64,000 nt of DNA from Fagopyrum homotropicum. Taxonomy: Eukaryota > Streptophyta > Magnoliopsida > Caryophyllales > Polygonaceae. A program made the translations under genes and the position numbers. The DNA is taken from positions 141,294,494 through 141,358,493 of the forward strand of contig BSWB01000005.1 in the NCBI GenBank assembly GCA_033239125.1, in the 5' to 3' direction. The notes under the pieces were generated by a model. That model searched no databases. It was not told where the DNA came from and saw only the letters and a list, made by a program, of their open reading frames with translations. Positions 10,950-23,813 of the stretch are shown here, in pieces (the stretch's first letter is position 1; each line of letters starts with the position of its first letter).

Positions 10950-13138
10950 ATTGACCAAATTAACTCATATAATTTTACCATAATTTCGATAATACAAGGT
11001 GAGATGGTTTAATAAAATAAATCCAAAATAACCTCCTATAAAGTATTTATCAAAATTACCTCGATCATCTAGCCGTATAGGAGCAAAGAAACCAAAAAAT
11101 ATCCGATTAATTTTTATTTTTTTCACAAACCCACGTTAAACATTACCTATATCATTATTTTATGCCGACATTTTGCAATTTGAATCGTACTTGGTTTATC
11201 TTTCTTGGGTCAAGGAAGGTACATCGATGCCCTTACGTATATATGTAATAAAGAATGATTATTGTGGTTGAAATCTAACAAAATATATTTATTTGATTAG
11301 TGAATATCAAATATATTCAGAAGTAGATTGAACAATGACCACAATTTTATATGTGTACAATAATTGGAATATCTGAGCTGATAATAGGTAATATGTGGTG
11401 TAGGCTAAACGATTATTTGACTCTTCTAAATTTTCCATACAATTCCAAATGATTAGCTCTTCTTAGTTTTATACGAACGAGTCAGGACTAATCTCGTGCA
11501 AATTGTTATTCAATTAGAGTCTACTTAACTCGGTGAATGCCTCTCAATAAGCAAATTAGGAGGAAGTGGGGCGTTTATCTGGTCAAGATCGGATAAACAG
11601 ATAAACTAAAATAATCGTATTGAACTGGACCGGATATTCGGTTATCATGGAAGGGTTAAATCACCTTTTTTTCCGGGCTAAGATTTGTACAAATGCAAGC
11701 AGTCTCATAGAAATTTTCTAGTCATGTACAAATCAGTCCAAGTCCGATCCAAAATATCGATCCGGACTGAAAAGTGATCGACTATGAGTAGAAGTGATAG
11801 TAGACCCCTTAATCAAAATTGTGCATAATATATACTATGAGTCTATTTAGTTAGAGTTTTGGGAGTTTAAATTCAGTTTTATATCAAAATTTTTTAAAAC
11901 TATTTTGAATGGTTTTTAGTTAAAATTTCAATATGGTGTTTGTGCTTGTGGTTTTCAAGCTTTGAAAATCAGGTTATTGGAAAGTCGTTGATGAAGATTT
12001 TGGGAGATTCTTGAAGTTTGAAAAATTGGGTACCATTGATGTCCTTGTCTTCTCCTATCGATACTTACCATTGGTGCTCTTTCCTTCTTCCATTACTCGC
12101 ATTCTTTGCAAAAAAAATTGGACTGAAAAGTAGAAGATGCACTGAAAAAGCATACAAACCTCATCAATTAATGTCACAGAACATCCAAGATGAACTGAGA
12201 AGCATGGTTCTTCATCTCTTTTCCATGTATAATAGTTGATACCATTGAAGTGGAACGCTCGTCTGCAATTCAGCATCAACGGTACCATTAAATTATCTAG
12301 TTCACCCAAGAACCCCGGACAATTGAACCGCAATCACGATTTTCTTCCCCAATTTATTCTTCTTCTCAAATATTTTCACAGTCCTTCGTTCTTCTCTTTG
12401 ATCATCTCTTCTTCAAATATTGTTGGTGAAAAGTTTCTGAGCGAAGGTCAGGAGAAGCAACAGTCGTCTAGCCGCAAAAAAAAAGAGAAGAAGAAGTTCA
12501 TGCGCGAAGGACATGAGAAGAACGAAGGAGAACGTTGAGCCAAGTCTAGGAGAAGAACGACCCTTCATTTTTGGTGTGTTGATGCATAAATTAGGAATAG
12601 GGGTAATTTGATCTTTACTAAAATCAAAACCTAATTTTGAACTTAACTAAACATGTTTATGTGGTTTTTTTAAACCACAAATCTCAAAACAAAACCACAA
12701 CTCTATCCGCAACCACAACCACAACCACAATTCTACTAAACACACGCTATATACTTTCAACGTTTATAATTAAAAAAATGAAAATAATATCAACTACCAC
12801 CATTGAACTCAAAATAACATCAAATTTAAAAATTATTGTAGTGATACAAACTATCAACGTATTTATCAAAAATAAAATACGATTTGTTTTTCTGGAAAAA
12901 AATCATAACTCCGGTAATAACATGACATGTCATAAAAAATATGATTAGTTGTGTGATGTGTATTTTTTTTCTTAAAAATTACTTAATATTCAAAAAAAAC
13001 AAATTAAGTAAGATATTTTTTTTAAAATTGAAATTTTTCTTGAAAAGCTAGAAAAACAAAAGGGGCAAAATAACGAAAGAATTTAACGATAGTGACGAAA
13101 TAACAAAAATAAAATTTTACCAATAACGATTAAAAAAA
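10521..13138. other. Intergenic DNA, no gene recognised
   Basis: AT-rich, with a run of 28 A at 10918..10945. Overlapping frames of 73-103 codons between 12018 and 12948 are low-complexity (Lys/Ser/Thr-rich) and resemble no family. An ACCACA-rich stretch lies near 12690-12735. Confidence 0.45.
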
Positions 13139-14168
13139 TGTAACACCCCGAATTCTCAGAACTCGGGACATTACTGGTTAGGACCTCACAATGGGTCCCG
13201 ACCTTAGTTTGACAACAATATTACTAGGATCTTGCAACAAGACACAAATAAGAAAAGCCGAAATTCATAAAGTAGTATTTTTATAGGAATGAATGCAACA
13301 ACGTCTAACAGCCTACAATACTTAAACATCGAAACAGACCAACTGTCTTAACAAGATGAAAGAACAACACAAGAAACATCCCAACCCCAATCTAAGGAGT
13401 ACGGAGACCCGGCTGACCACTACTTCCGGATCACTCAGTTGATGCTCTAACCTGCAGTAAATCTAAAATCATAACAAAACAACCATTAGCTAGTTATCTA
13501 AACATTAGAAGAATAATAACAGCACACACACACATAAAAATGATAAACACTCAACATGCTTTCAAACAATCCATTTATTATCTTCATTTAAGTCATTCAC
13601 TCTAATGATACTTATTTTGTGACACGAGGAATTCCCAAACCTCGCCTCCGCCCCCGTGTACCCATCAGGAGTGGATCCGATGCATCTCACCGTGTACCTG
13701 TATGGTCTGGGTATAGAGAACCTCCCAGTCTCCTGGCAGAGCTGGGCAGTGATGTCACGGCCCGTTATACATACATTTGGGCTTTAACACATAATAACAA
13801 CGGTCGTCCTAACAAGTTGTTATTATAAACACACATCGCACACACCACCATCATCATTCAACTAACATCCAGAAACCGGCTAAGTAAGTCGCAAGGACTT
13901 ACCTGAATCAAGTCAAAATCCCGAAACAATGTTACTACTTGATTCCGCAAGAACGACCCAACCACCTGGTTATGATAAGACAAATTTAGATCGACCACAC
14001 ATTCACCCACTTAGAAGTTCTTAAACTTCTAAGTCCGCAACATCATTCAAGAAAGAACCCACTAGCCCAATTAGAATAAAGGAAACGGTAATACACCTAA
14101 GCCCGAAAAGCTCAAGATACTAATAAGGATTAACCTCAACCGCTCACCGACATACTAACATAAGAGAG

Positions 14169-14216
<48 letters not shown>

Positions 14217-15470
14217 ACATATATATATCCACTTATATATACATATATATAAAATAAAGACCATCTGATGTAAATCCACTACGCTAACAGGTACAATACC
14301 ACACTACTCAATTAAACATAAAATAATTACTTACAACCTTCGTTAATGCTAATCATAGATGTGCAATTAGCATAACCTAATCACTAACAAAAGCCATAAA
14401 CCCAAAAATCCTCCAATATCTACCTATACGTTCCAAAAATATACCGACTCTCGTCCTACCCATCTACTGTCATAATTGACTACCTTCACCGATAACTTGT
14501 ACCAACTCTACTATCTTAACCCTCCAATTCAGTATAATGTAATCACCTACCTATACGTGTGCACAAGTTTACAAGGCCAAGGAGACTCACTGTTGTGCAA
14601 CTCGGATCGAACGATCGATACTCGTCCTCAACAGAGATCAAGGGAAGGCTGGCGTGGCTCGTGACTGGCTTCAAGGGTATGTGTCCAGCTTGCAACGACG
14701 ATGGTGGCGGTCAAGGTGTTGTGCGGTGGTGGACCGGCGACTAACCGTTCGTCTGGCTGTGCGACAAGAAGATCGTGAGTGGTCCGGGGTGCGATCGATC
14801 GGCCTCGGTTCTATTCCCGCTGGAGACGTGCAGTAGGTTGAGCGTCAAGTGCAGAAGGCTGAGTGCAGCGTCCGGCGTCTCAACCCTAGGTGAGGTTTGC
14901 TGTATGTGTTTTCCTTCGGTTCCCGGCGAAGACGAGCGTGAGACTGTGGCTGAGTCGGACGGTTGTGGTGGCTGCTGTTGCGTCGGTGGGTATGGGCTGC
15001 TGTCTGTCGTCTGTCGTTCAGAAAGAGAGGAAGAAGGATGCGGTTGTAGTTGCTGCTGCCGGATAGTCTCACCGAGGAAGGCAAAAGAGAGGGATGTACG
15101 AGAGTTGGTTGCGGTAGGGAGAGGGATAAGTAAAGCAGCGGCAAGTAGATGTCGATCATTAGGTTAGGATTAGATTAGGTTAAGTTAAATTAGTAAAGAA
15201 TTAGGTAATGGGCCAGTGGGCCGGCCGAAGACCATTGGGCCAACTAGTTGGGCCTGCTCATCCATAAAATAATTGGCTGAACGAATAATGTTACTCGTAC
15301 GGAATCGGAATTATTTACGGTTTACGTAAATTATCATTTTATGTGAATTAAGTCACATAAAATGATAGAAATTAATATCGTTTTAATCTTATCTAGAAGA
15401 ATAGAGGTTGGCGGATCGGAATCCGATTTGATCCGGTATTTAAACAAAGTTAAAATTTTCGGTTATTACA
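13139..15470 (-). repeat. 3' LTR of the Gypsy element
   Basis: 2332 bp, flanked outside by AAAAA and inside by a purine-rich tract. It matches 19970..22325 throughout. Differences seen are T versus C near 13772/20607, T versus C near 14274/21126, and 43 versus 67 nt of TA repeat. The frames of up to 130 codons at its GC-rich end are identical in both LTRs and look non-coding. Confidence 0.92.
14172..14214. repeat. TA microsatellite in the 3' LTR
   Basis: About 43 nt of TA repeat. The sister site in the other LTR is longer. Confidence 0.9.
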
Positions 15471-15483
15471 TCAGTGCCCTCTT
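15471..15483 (-). other. Polypurine tract of the Gypsy element
   Basis: On the minus strand AAGAGGGCACTGA directly precedes the 3' LTR, the position where plus-strand DNA synthesis is primed. Confidence 0.6.
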
Positions 15484-15690
15484 AAAAGAAGTTTCGTCCC
15501 GAAACTTAGAATAATGTAACTAATCATTCGACTTTCTTTGTAAATCTTAGTTTCGTAAAATTTTTGTTTTTTTTTATCATTCAACTACTCAATCATCATA
15601 CTTAGACACACATCACATAAACCATAATCACTCAATCCCAAGGTAAAACATGAAAAGTCAAACAAACAACATCCGAGTACTAACTCGTCG

Positions 15691-15975
15691 ATACATAAGT
15701 GACACCTGACCCCGCAAAGAACTCGGGATACTTGCGGCTAATACTCTTCTCGGTCTCCCCAGTGGCCTCATCAGCTCCTCGTCTAGACCACTAGATCCTC
15801 AACATAGGTATCTCCTTGGACCGCAGACGGCTGATACTGCGCTCCAAGACAGCTACTGGGTACTCTACAATGTATGATCGGCTCAACTGTCCGATTCTTA
15901 AAGTTGATGATGTGACTCTTATCCGGTAAGTACTCTCTCACTGAGGCATGGGGAACGGTGGGCGTACAACTGCTA
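15691..15975 (-). pseudogene. Relic of Gypsy pol: integrase C-terminus and chromodomain
   Basis: On the minus strand, one frame encodes REYLPDKSHIINFKN, typical of the region after the integrase core in plant chromoviruses. A second frame encodes GADEATGETEKS and RKYPEFFAGSG, resembling the end of the chromodomain (usual form GADEATWE...KYPELF). The two pieces are in different frames with stops between, so the gene is broken. It lies just inside the 3' LTR, where pol should end. I did not find intact protease, reverse transcriptase or RNase H motifs upstream. Confidence 0.65.
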
Positions 15976-18900
15976 GTATGGGTAATAGTGTCAATCGAAC
16001 TCAATCAGTTTATATATATCAACGGTTCCCTTTCTAAACTCACCTCTAAATCTTTTGGCGACTACTAAATTAATAATAAACTTCCTTCCTTCTATTGAAT
16101 TCATTTGCTCCCGACTTTTCGGAATATCCCGCCTATAAATTCTGAAACAATGATCTGAGACATCTCCCGACACTTTAATAGGTGGTTAATACCTCATCAC
16201 CTATTTCTTGTCAAGCTTTCAAATTTAAATAACTCAAAACAAATCACACACCCAAGTGAACCTATTCATATGGATCTCTAATTCCTTAACTTGAAATCAT
16301 AGTCCCTAACATTGGTTTTCTTCATCTGCGGGTTATAGGCCTACCACGCTTCTGTTGTAACACCCATTAGTCACCGTGGCGTCTTTCTGATGGTCAACAT
16401 GATTTACCCACTCCCGCATATACTTTCCTTCTCATACTAGCAAGATCCTCTTCAAACATACCCTTACTCTCTTACTCAACCGTAGTCTGTTCTTAATCAA
16501 CCAGTAAGCAACCTCTAACCCGATTCTCTCCATATCCTTAAATCATCCCAAAAGGTTGTTGTTGCCTACTTGGGAAATCCTTCAAGGCGTCGGTAAGGTT
16601 ACCTCCTAGATCCGCAGTCGCTAATGTTTCTTCTTGACGGTACCTACTCGTCAATATCAACCAACACTTACACGTCCTCAGTTGACGTCGGTCAGCCTAT
16701 AATTGACTTATCTCGATATCCCGGACTTACTCTTCTCATGCCTATACTGGCGTTAAATTCTTGGTGAGCATCATCTGCTCGCTTAATCCTTTCATGCTTC
16801 GCTAATTCGTTTTATCTTCCACACTTCTGTTTCCTTAGGCTCTCTACTTCTCGAGCCCAACTGGATCATTCATCTTGACACAAATAGTCATTCCAAGTCT
16901 TCAACGATAGCTGGTGAGTGTCTTGGTAGTTCTGATGACTTTAGTTATCATCCCCTTGCGGTTCCGTGATAATTGAGGTTACCCTGAACTTTCGAGTCCA
17001 CCAAGGCCGTTCTCATATATACATTCCTTCGCTGGTGTTACCGACACTATTGCCCTCATGAAACTCCGTTGTTTCCGCTACAGGGCTTCAACTCTTTGAT
17101 ACCGGCATTGCGATTTCTTTCAAATTCCTATATCTTTGAGGAGGTCAAAAACCTCTCCATACTTGTAAGGTCTACATTATGCTTCTACACTCCATTGTAG
17201 ATATCCCTTCCATGCACCTTAGACTCTCATATCCGGGTCGACAATTTTATCTCCCTTGGTCTCTCAAGCTTGTCTTGTGAATTCTTCTACTAGGTGACTC
17301 ATCTTATACATTTTTCTTCTCTGCATCGGTCTCTAACTGTCTGTTGATCACTACTACCCATTCCGTGTTGGAACTTCCGTTACTTTGTACTCTTGCCTAG
17401 ATTTTCGTAAGGACATCCTCATCTCAAGATTTTATTTAAAATTCAGCATGACCCGCAATTTTGATACATGACTTTCCTTCTCACTGGGTAAGTTATACGC
17501 TTGGTTTACACCAAATCCATCATAGTGTCATCCGTCCGTTAGTATGATTTTTATTAAACATCTAATGGTACCATTTGTATACAAAACTTTAGGTGCATAT
17601 GATTTTACCACCAATCAAATTTCTCGCATTGCATTTATTAAGTCTTCTTTATACTCATGTCGCTTTACCTTCTTTAATTCTTTACACCCCGTAAAATAGT
17701 TAAATCCCTTTGAGTTTTCTCGTACACGCTTTACGGACCACGTTGGTTGGTCTTATCACTTTCATCAACTCTTATGTCCTCGGTCCAGCCTGAATTTTCA
17801 TTGAAGTACCTCCATTTCTCATTAAGCTTTTATCTAAACACTTTTCGGTAATCATCTTATTGGGGTAATACCGGACCCCTATAGCAACCTTTAGTCATTC
17901 AACTTTACTCCTTCATATGTTTGTTCTAGCCAACATGCAGATTCCATCTGCAATCACCTCACAACTCGATCATACATTTCACCAAGATTGTAAGTCATAC
18001 TCTCTATGTTTGAGCCGCCTCTACCATTTCAATTATTCTGTGCCACAACTCAAATCACAAGGGCTTCCTCTGTCAATCTAGACAGTTTGACCTCACTTTT
18101 TCTCGGAGGAGCACCATCAGTCCATCTTGTGTGGAATGCCAAGACCTAGGACATGTCCACAATCATTTGTTTCTTCTTACTCTTCTAGTTCTTCTTACAG
18201 GGATCCTTCCATACTAGCTTTGATATGTATATTTCCTTAGTTAGTAGTAAGCAACTACTCAACATCCTCTTTACACCATTATTATCATCAATGGTCCTTA
18301 CCGTCCGTCAAGAGCTTCTCTTTAATTTCTTTATTAGAGTTGCCATATTGGACTCATTCAATGTTACCATCAAGGCTACTGGTACATATATTGATTTAAC
18401 TTCACCATTGTCGTCGTTGATCCCTGGAAGAAATTCACCACATGTCAGTAAATTTCCTTTATAACCTTGTGGTCATTCTTCTTATCTGTCAACCAACCAT
18501 CACTAGTTAGTCAGCACGTGTAAATTCTCTGTTGTGACCAACTAATCTGGAGTTGACCTTCTATAAGATCGTAGACTTACTTTTCTTCTATCTCTTTTGA
18601 GGTTTGATATACAAGGTGGAAATATATCTCCTCCTTTTATTTTCCTTTAGCTCCTTCTACAAATTACACTCCTATAAGAGTACTATACTCTTACGAGTCT
18701 TGTTGTATCTTCGTCTCCCGTCAACGGACTTATCAATTCTTCTACGATAATTTGTACGCATTTTTCCATGATTCATTTTACCCGAGTTATTGTCCACTTG
18801 CGGTTCTCAGTTATGACCCGCTAGTGTTATTAACTTAAATTCTCGTGAGTGAGAAGTTATCAGAGACCCTCCTTTTCCCTAAGACTAATCTCCTACACCC

Positions 18901-19954
18901 TTCTTGCTTGGGGTGCTGCTTATACTTTTGCCTTTATAGAAATCCGGTTTTTGTTGTATCCCGATCCTTGTTGTAATTCTTGTACGTTCTAGGAGGTCAC
19001 ACCACTTCTATGTTGGTGAAATCGGCCTTCCCCTTTCTAGCAACCTGTAAGCTTTTTTTTTGCGGCTCTTTAATTCTTCGTATCGGGATAGACAATGTAT
19101 CTTATCTTGACTCCTGCGCTTATGATTGTCTTGGTTTCCCATCTTGATTGTGGTGGCAAGTAGTTTGTCGAGAGTGATTATATTCCGCTCTACTTCTAGC
19201 CTCAAACTTTTACCTTCTGGTCCGTCAGTAAGTTTAGATTCAATGTCTCTTGTCCGGATCGCTACTATATTTCACCTTGACCTTCATGCCTATTTGTGTC
19301 TCTGAAGGCATCCCCTTTTGTTTGTAACATTGCTTTACACCATCTTGAAAGAACCTATGGGTTGCCTCTTCCACTTGGTATACTTGTCGGTCATCCAATA
19401 CATTGCTGGAACTACTCTAATGTATACTCTTCATTTGATCCTATTGAGTTGACTCGGGATTCCCTTCTTGTCATCGTAGTTGGTGTTGTCTTTTAATCTT
19501 CACTTTTCCGTCTCGACGTTCCTCAACAAGCTCTAAGGGGTTGTCCGTTGTTCGTCTACCCTAATGCACGTAAGAGGTGCATACTAATCTTCACGTTGAC
19601 ACCCTTCAAAATCTACTTAGAGGTGTCAATGGGGTGAGAAACTCATTATGCTATCTTCGTTAAGAACATAACATAACAATAATTTCTACTAATCTCCGGC
19701 ATATACTTATCTATATCACATAACTCTATAATCAAGCTAATAAGTCCAACTAAAGTAAAACCTAAAGTCCATACTAAGCATACTGAGATCCGCGGTAGTA
19801 GTGGTGGTCAGCCGTACTTTTCTATCCCCAACCAGACTATGCATGCATTTGAAAACCAAAAGTCATTTTTAAAACTCAGATCCCTTTTCGGGTTCCGCTT
19901 AATTACTTATTCGGTCTTTCAGAAGATTTCAAGTGCCATTGTTGCCAACCTAGA
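15976..19954 (-). other. Decayed internal region of the Gypsy element
   Basis: About 4 kb where gag and pol should lie. No frame exceeds 80 codons on either strand, and no DTGA, YVDD or HHCC motif was recognised. A short minus frame at 19008..19205, rich in Lys/Arg, may be a gag scrap. The length is close to a normal Gypsy interior, so decay looks to be by point changes and small indels and not by one large deletion. Confidence 0.6.
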
Positions 19955-19966
19955 GCTCTGATACCA
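19955..19966 (-). other. Primer binding site of the Gypsy element
   Basis: TGGTATCAGAGC on the minus strand, three bases after the 5' LTR. It is complementary to the 3' end of plant initiator Met tRNA. Confidence 0.88.
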
Positions 19967-19969
19967 TGT

Positions 19970-20999
19970 TGTAACACCCCGAATTCTCAGAACTCGGGAC
20001 ATTACTGGTTAGGACCTCACAATGGGTCCCGACCTTAGTTTGACAACAATATTACTAGGATCTTGCAACAAGACACAAATAAGAAAAGCCGAAATTCATA
20101 AAGTAGTATTTTTATAGGAATGAATGCAACAACGTCTAACAGCCTACAATACTTAAACATCGAAACAGACCAACTGTCTTAACAAGATGAAAGAACAACA
20201 CAAGAAACATCCCAACCCCAATCTAAGGAGTACGGAGACCCGGCTGACCACTACTTCCGGATCACTCAGTTGATGCTCTAACCTGCAGTAAATCTAAAAT
20301 CATAACAAAACAACCATTAGCTAGTTATCTAAACATTAGAAGAATAATAACAGCACACACACACATAAAAATGATAAACACTCAACATGCTTTCAAACAA
20401 TCCATTTATTATCTTCATTTAAGTCATTCACTCTAATGATACTTATTTTGTGACACGAGGAATTCCCAAACCTCGCCTCCGCCCCCGTGTACCCATCAGG
20501 AGTGGATCCGATGCATCTCACCGTGTACCTGTATGGTCTGGGTATAGAGAACCTCCCAGTCTCCTGGCAGAGCTGGGCAGTGATGTCACGGCCCGTTATA
20601 CATACACTTGGGCTTTAACACATAATAACAACGGTCGTCCTAACAAGTTGTTATTATAAACACACATCGCACACACCACCATCATCATTCAACTAACATC
20701 CAGAAACCGGCTAAGTAAGTCGCAAGGACTTACCTGAATCAAGTCAAAATCCCGAAACAATGTTACTACTTGATTCCGCAAGAACGACCCAACCACCTGG
20801 TTATGATAAGACAAATTTAGATCGACCACACATTCACCCACTTAGAAGTTCTTAAACTTCTAAGTCCGCAACATCATTCAAGAAAGAACCCACTAGCCCA
20901 ATTAGAATAAAGGAAACGGTAATACACCTAAGCCCGAAAAGCTCAAGATACTAATAAGGATTAACCTCAACCGCTCACCGACATACTAACATAAGAGAG

Positions 21000-21071
<72 letters not shown>

Positions 21072-22325
21072 ACATATATATATCCACTTATATATACATA
21101 TATATAAAATAAAGACCATCTGATGCAAATCCACTACGCTAACAGGTACAATACCACACTACTCAATTAAACATAAAATAATTACTTACAACCTTCGTTA
21201 ATGCTAATCATAGATGTGCAATTAGCATAACCTAATCACTAACAAAAGCCATAAACCCAAAAATCCTCCAATATCTACCTATACGTTCCAAAAATATACC
21301 GACTCTCGTCCTACCCATCTACTGTCATAATTGACTACCTTCACCGATAACTTGTACCAACTCTACTATCTTAACCCTCCAATTCAGTATAATGTAATCA
21401 CCTACCTATACGTGTGCACAAGTTTACAAGGCCAAGGAGACTCACTGTTGTGCAACTCGGATCGAACGATCGATACTCGTCCTCAACAGAGATCAAGGGA
21501 AGGCTGGCGTGGCTCGTGACTGGCTTCAAGGGTATGTGTCCAGCTTGCAACGACGATGGTGGCGGTCAAGGTGTTGTGCGGTGGTGGACCGGCGACTAAC
21601 CGTTCGTCTGGCTGTGCGACAAGAAGATCGTGAGTGGTCCGGGGTGCGATCGATCGGCCTCGGTTCTATTCCCGCTGGAGACGTGCAGTAGGTTGAGCGT
21701 CAAGTGCAGAAGGCTGAGTGCAGCGTCCGGCGTCTCAACCCTAGGTGAGGTTTGCTGTATGTGTTTTCCTTCGGTTCCCGGCGAAGACGAGCGTGAGACT
21801 GTGGCTGAGTCGGACGGTTGTGGTGGCTGCTGTTGCGTCGGTGGGTATGGGCTGCTGTCTGTCGTCTGTCGTTCAGAAAGAGAGGAAGAAGGATGCGGTT
21901 GTAGTTGCTGCTGCCGGATAGTCTCACCGAGGAAGGCAAAAGAGAGGGATGTACGAGAGTTGGTTGCGGTAGGGAGAGGGATAAGTAAAGCAGCGGCAAG
22001 TAGATGTCGATCATTAGGTTAGGATTAGATTAGGTTAAGTTAAATTAGTAAAGAATTAGGTAATGGGCCAGTGGGCCGGCCGAAGACCATTGGGCCAACT
22101 AGTTGGGCCTGCTCATCCATAAAATAATTGGCTGAACGAATAATGTTACTCGTACGGAATCGGAATTATTTACGGTTTACGTAAATTATCATTTTATGTG
22201 AATTAAGTCACATAAAATGATAGAAATTAATATCGTTTTAATCTTATCTAGAAGAATAGAGGTTGGCGGATCGGAATCCGATTTGATCCGGTATTTAAAC
22301 AAAGTTAAAATTTTCGGTTATTACA
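19970..22325 (-). repeat. 5' LTR of the Gypsy element
   Basis: 2356 bp. It would hold the element's promoter, with transcription running toward lower coordinates. Outer flank AAAAA at 22326..22330. It is 24 bp longer than the partner LTR, wholly because of the TA repeat at 21003..21069. Confidence 0.92.
21003..21069. repeat. TA microsatellite in the 5' LTR
   Basis: About 67 nt of TA repeat, 24 nt longer than in the partner LTR. Confidence 0.9.
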
Positions 22326-22492
22326 AAAAACAATAATCTAACTATACCAAAAACGAAAATTTAACAACGAAAATAAAATGCCGAAAATTAAAATGAAAGA
22401 ATTTGGCCTACTAGGCCTTTTTTAGTTTTGTGTTTAGTAAATGTACCCACAATTTTTTACTACTTTCATTTAATAGTAGGTAAAAATAATTA

Positions 22493-23399
22493 GAGTAAAA
22501 TGCATTGAACCACCTTTTATCTTGTAGTTTTTACATTAAACCACCCTTCATAATTTTTTGTTGCAAAAAACCACCCGTTAATAATATCCATTAACAAAAA
22601 ATCACCCTTTTATTAATTTTCACCAAATTATACTAGAAAATGATATAAAGTCTGTAAATATATATTTTTATCAAAGACTATCTCTCAAGCTATCTCAAAA
22701 TTTTCATTCTCAAATACAGTTTTTGTATGAGATTGAAAGTGTTATTTTTATATCAAAATTTTTTTCATATATACTTTAGTATTTTGTCATGTGAGCATAA
22801 ATAATTTTTGTATATAAATTAAGACTTTAAATTTTAATTAAGAGATAAAAAGTTACAATGTATCATCTCATTCTTATAAAAAATTTGATTTAGTATAAAT
22901 AGATTAAGAGATTCTAATTTTATATCGGATGTATTTATAGGTTGAGAATCAAGATTTATATACATTTATGTATTTATGATTTACATGTGATTTTAATTGT
23001 TGTATTTCATATAATTATTAATTTATGTATCTACACGTCGACTTTCTCTATTTGATTATTTAAATTGTCAAATTTATTAAGTTAATTTTATTAATTGGAA
23101 GGTGAAGGATACCATAAATAAAATTGATAGTTTTTTTTATTTTTATAATAATGGTAATGGGATAAAAAAAAATTCAATTTATTCTGCTTATATTAATGAG
23201 AAGGTGGAACTTGGAAGCTAAAATTCAAGAACAAAAATGATATGTTTTTTTTTATTTGTATATAGTTGGGATGAAAAAAGTAGATGGGTGGTGTGTTGCT
23301 AATAAGATTAGATATTGGGTGGTTATTTGCAAAAATATATATAAAGGGTGGTTTAATGTAAAGGAGACTTAATAAAAGGTGGTTTAATGAAGTTTACTC
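22493..23399. mobile_element. MULE-like MITE with 9-bp target-site duplication
   Basis: The left end begins GAGTAAAATGCATTGAACCA. The right end, reversed, begins GAGTAAACTTCATTAAACCA. AAATAATTA stands on both sides (22484..22492 and 23400..23408); a perfect 9-bp duplication is typical of Mutator-like elements. The inverted repeats carry several AAACCACCC blocks. The 907-bp AT-rich interior has no coding capacity. Confidence 0.85.
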
Positions 23400-23570
23400 A
23401 AATAATTAATCCCTTTACTTAAAAAAAAAAACCCTATATTTAAAAAAAATGAAAAAAAGAATATGAGGACTTTTCAAATAATTAAGTTACTAAACTTAAT
23501 TTTTTTATTTATTTTTGTTTTTTCCCTTTTTTGTTTTCTTTTTTTTTTAATTTTTTTTAATTTTCTGTTT

Positions 23571-23805
23571 TCATACCGGACATTTACGTACCGGACATTT
23601 TACATACCGAACATTTTACATACCGAACATTTACATACCGGACATTTTACATACCGGGAATTTTACATACCGGACATTTACATACCGACATTTACATACC
23701 GGACATTTACATACCGTACATTTACATTCCGGACATTCTACATACCGGAAATTTTACATCCGGACATTTTACATACCGGACATTTACATACCCACATTTA
23801 CATGG
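23571..23805. repeat. Minisatellite, 15-16 bp unit, about 15 copies
   Basis: Units of the form ACATTTACATACCGG and ACATTTTACATACCGG repeat with small variations. The frame through it gives a Tyr/Thr/Phe-rich repeat peptide that is a by-product of the repeat. It ends about 10 bp from the stop codon of the terpene synthase relic. Confidence 0.92.
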
Positions 23806-23813
23806 GTACAGGA

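Larger units (their letters stand above)
13139..22325 (-). mobile_element. Ty3/Gypsy (chromovirus-type) LTR retrotransposon, decayed interior
   Basis: The 9187-bp element is read on the minus strand: 5' LTR 19970..22325, primer site 19955..19966, internal region 15471..19969, 3' LTR 13139..15470. LTR ends are TGTAATAACC and GGTGTTACA. AAAAA flanks both sides, compatible with a 5-bp target-site duplication although low in complexity. By eye the LTRs differ by two substitutions and the length of a TA repeat. The 4.5-kb interior has no long frame. Only a chromodomain-proximal end of pol is recognisable, which gives the Gypsy assignment. It therefore looks non-autonomous or dead, although recently inserted. 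Confidence 0.85.

Noticed and set aside
11845..12745. Possible MITE or Helitron between two Tyr/Trp-poor low-complexity borders (GTCTATTTAGTTAGAG ... ACTAAACACACGC)
   Set aside because: The reversed ends agree in too few bases, and no target-site duplication was found.
14775..15167. A 130-codon plus-strand frame and a 104-codon minus frame at the same place, repeated at 21630..22022
   Set aside because: They lie in the GC-rich end of both Gypsy LTRs, overlap each other on opposite strands and have Cys/Arg/Ser-rich composition without any domain. Presence in both LTRs follows from LTR identity.
23571..23805. Regularly spaced short repeats as a CRISPR array
   Set aside because: Units are head-to-tail without unique spacers, and the DNA is a plant nuclear genome; it is a minisatellite.
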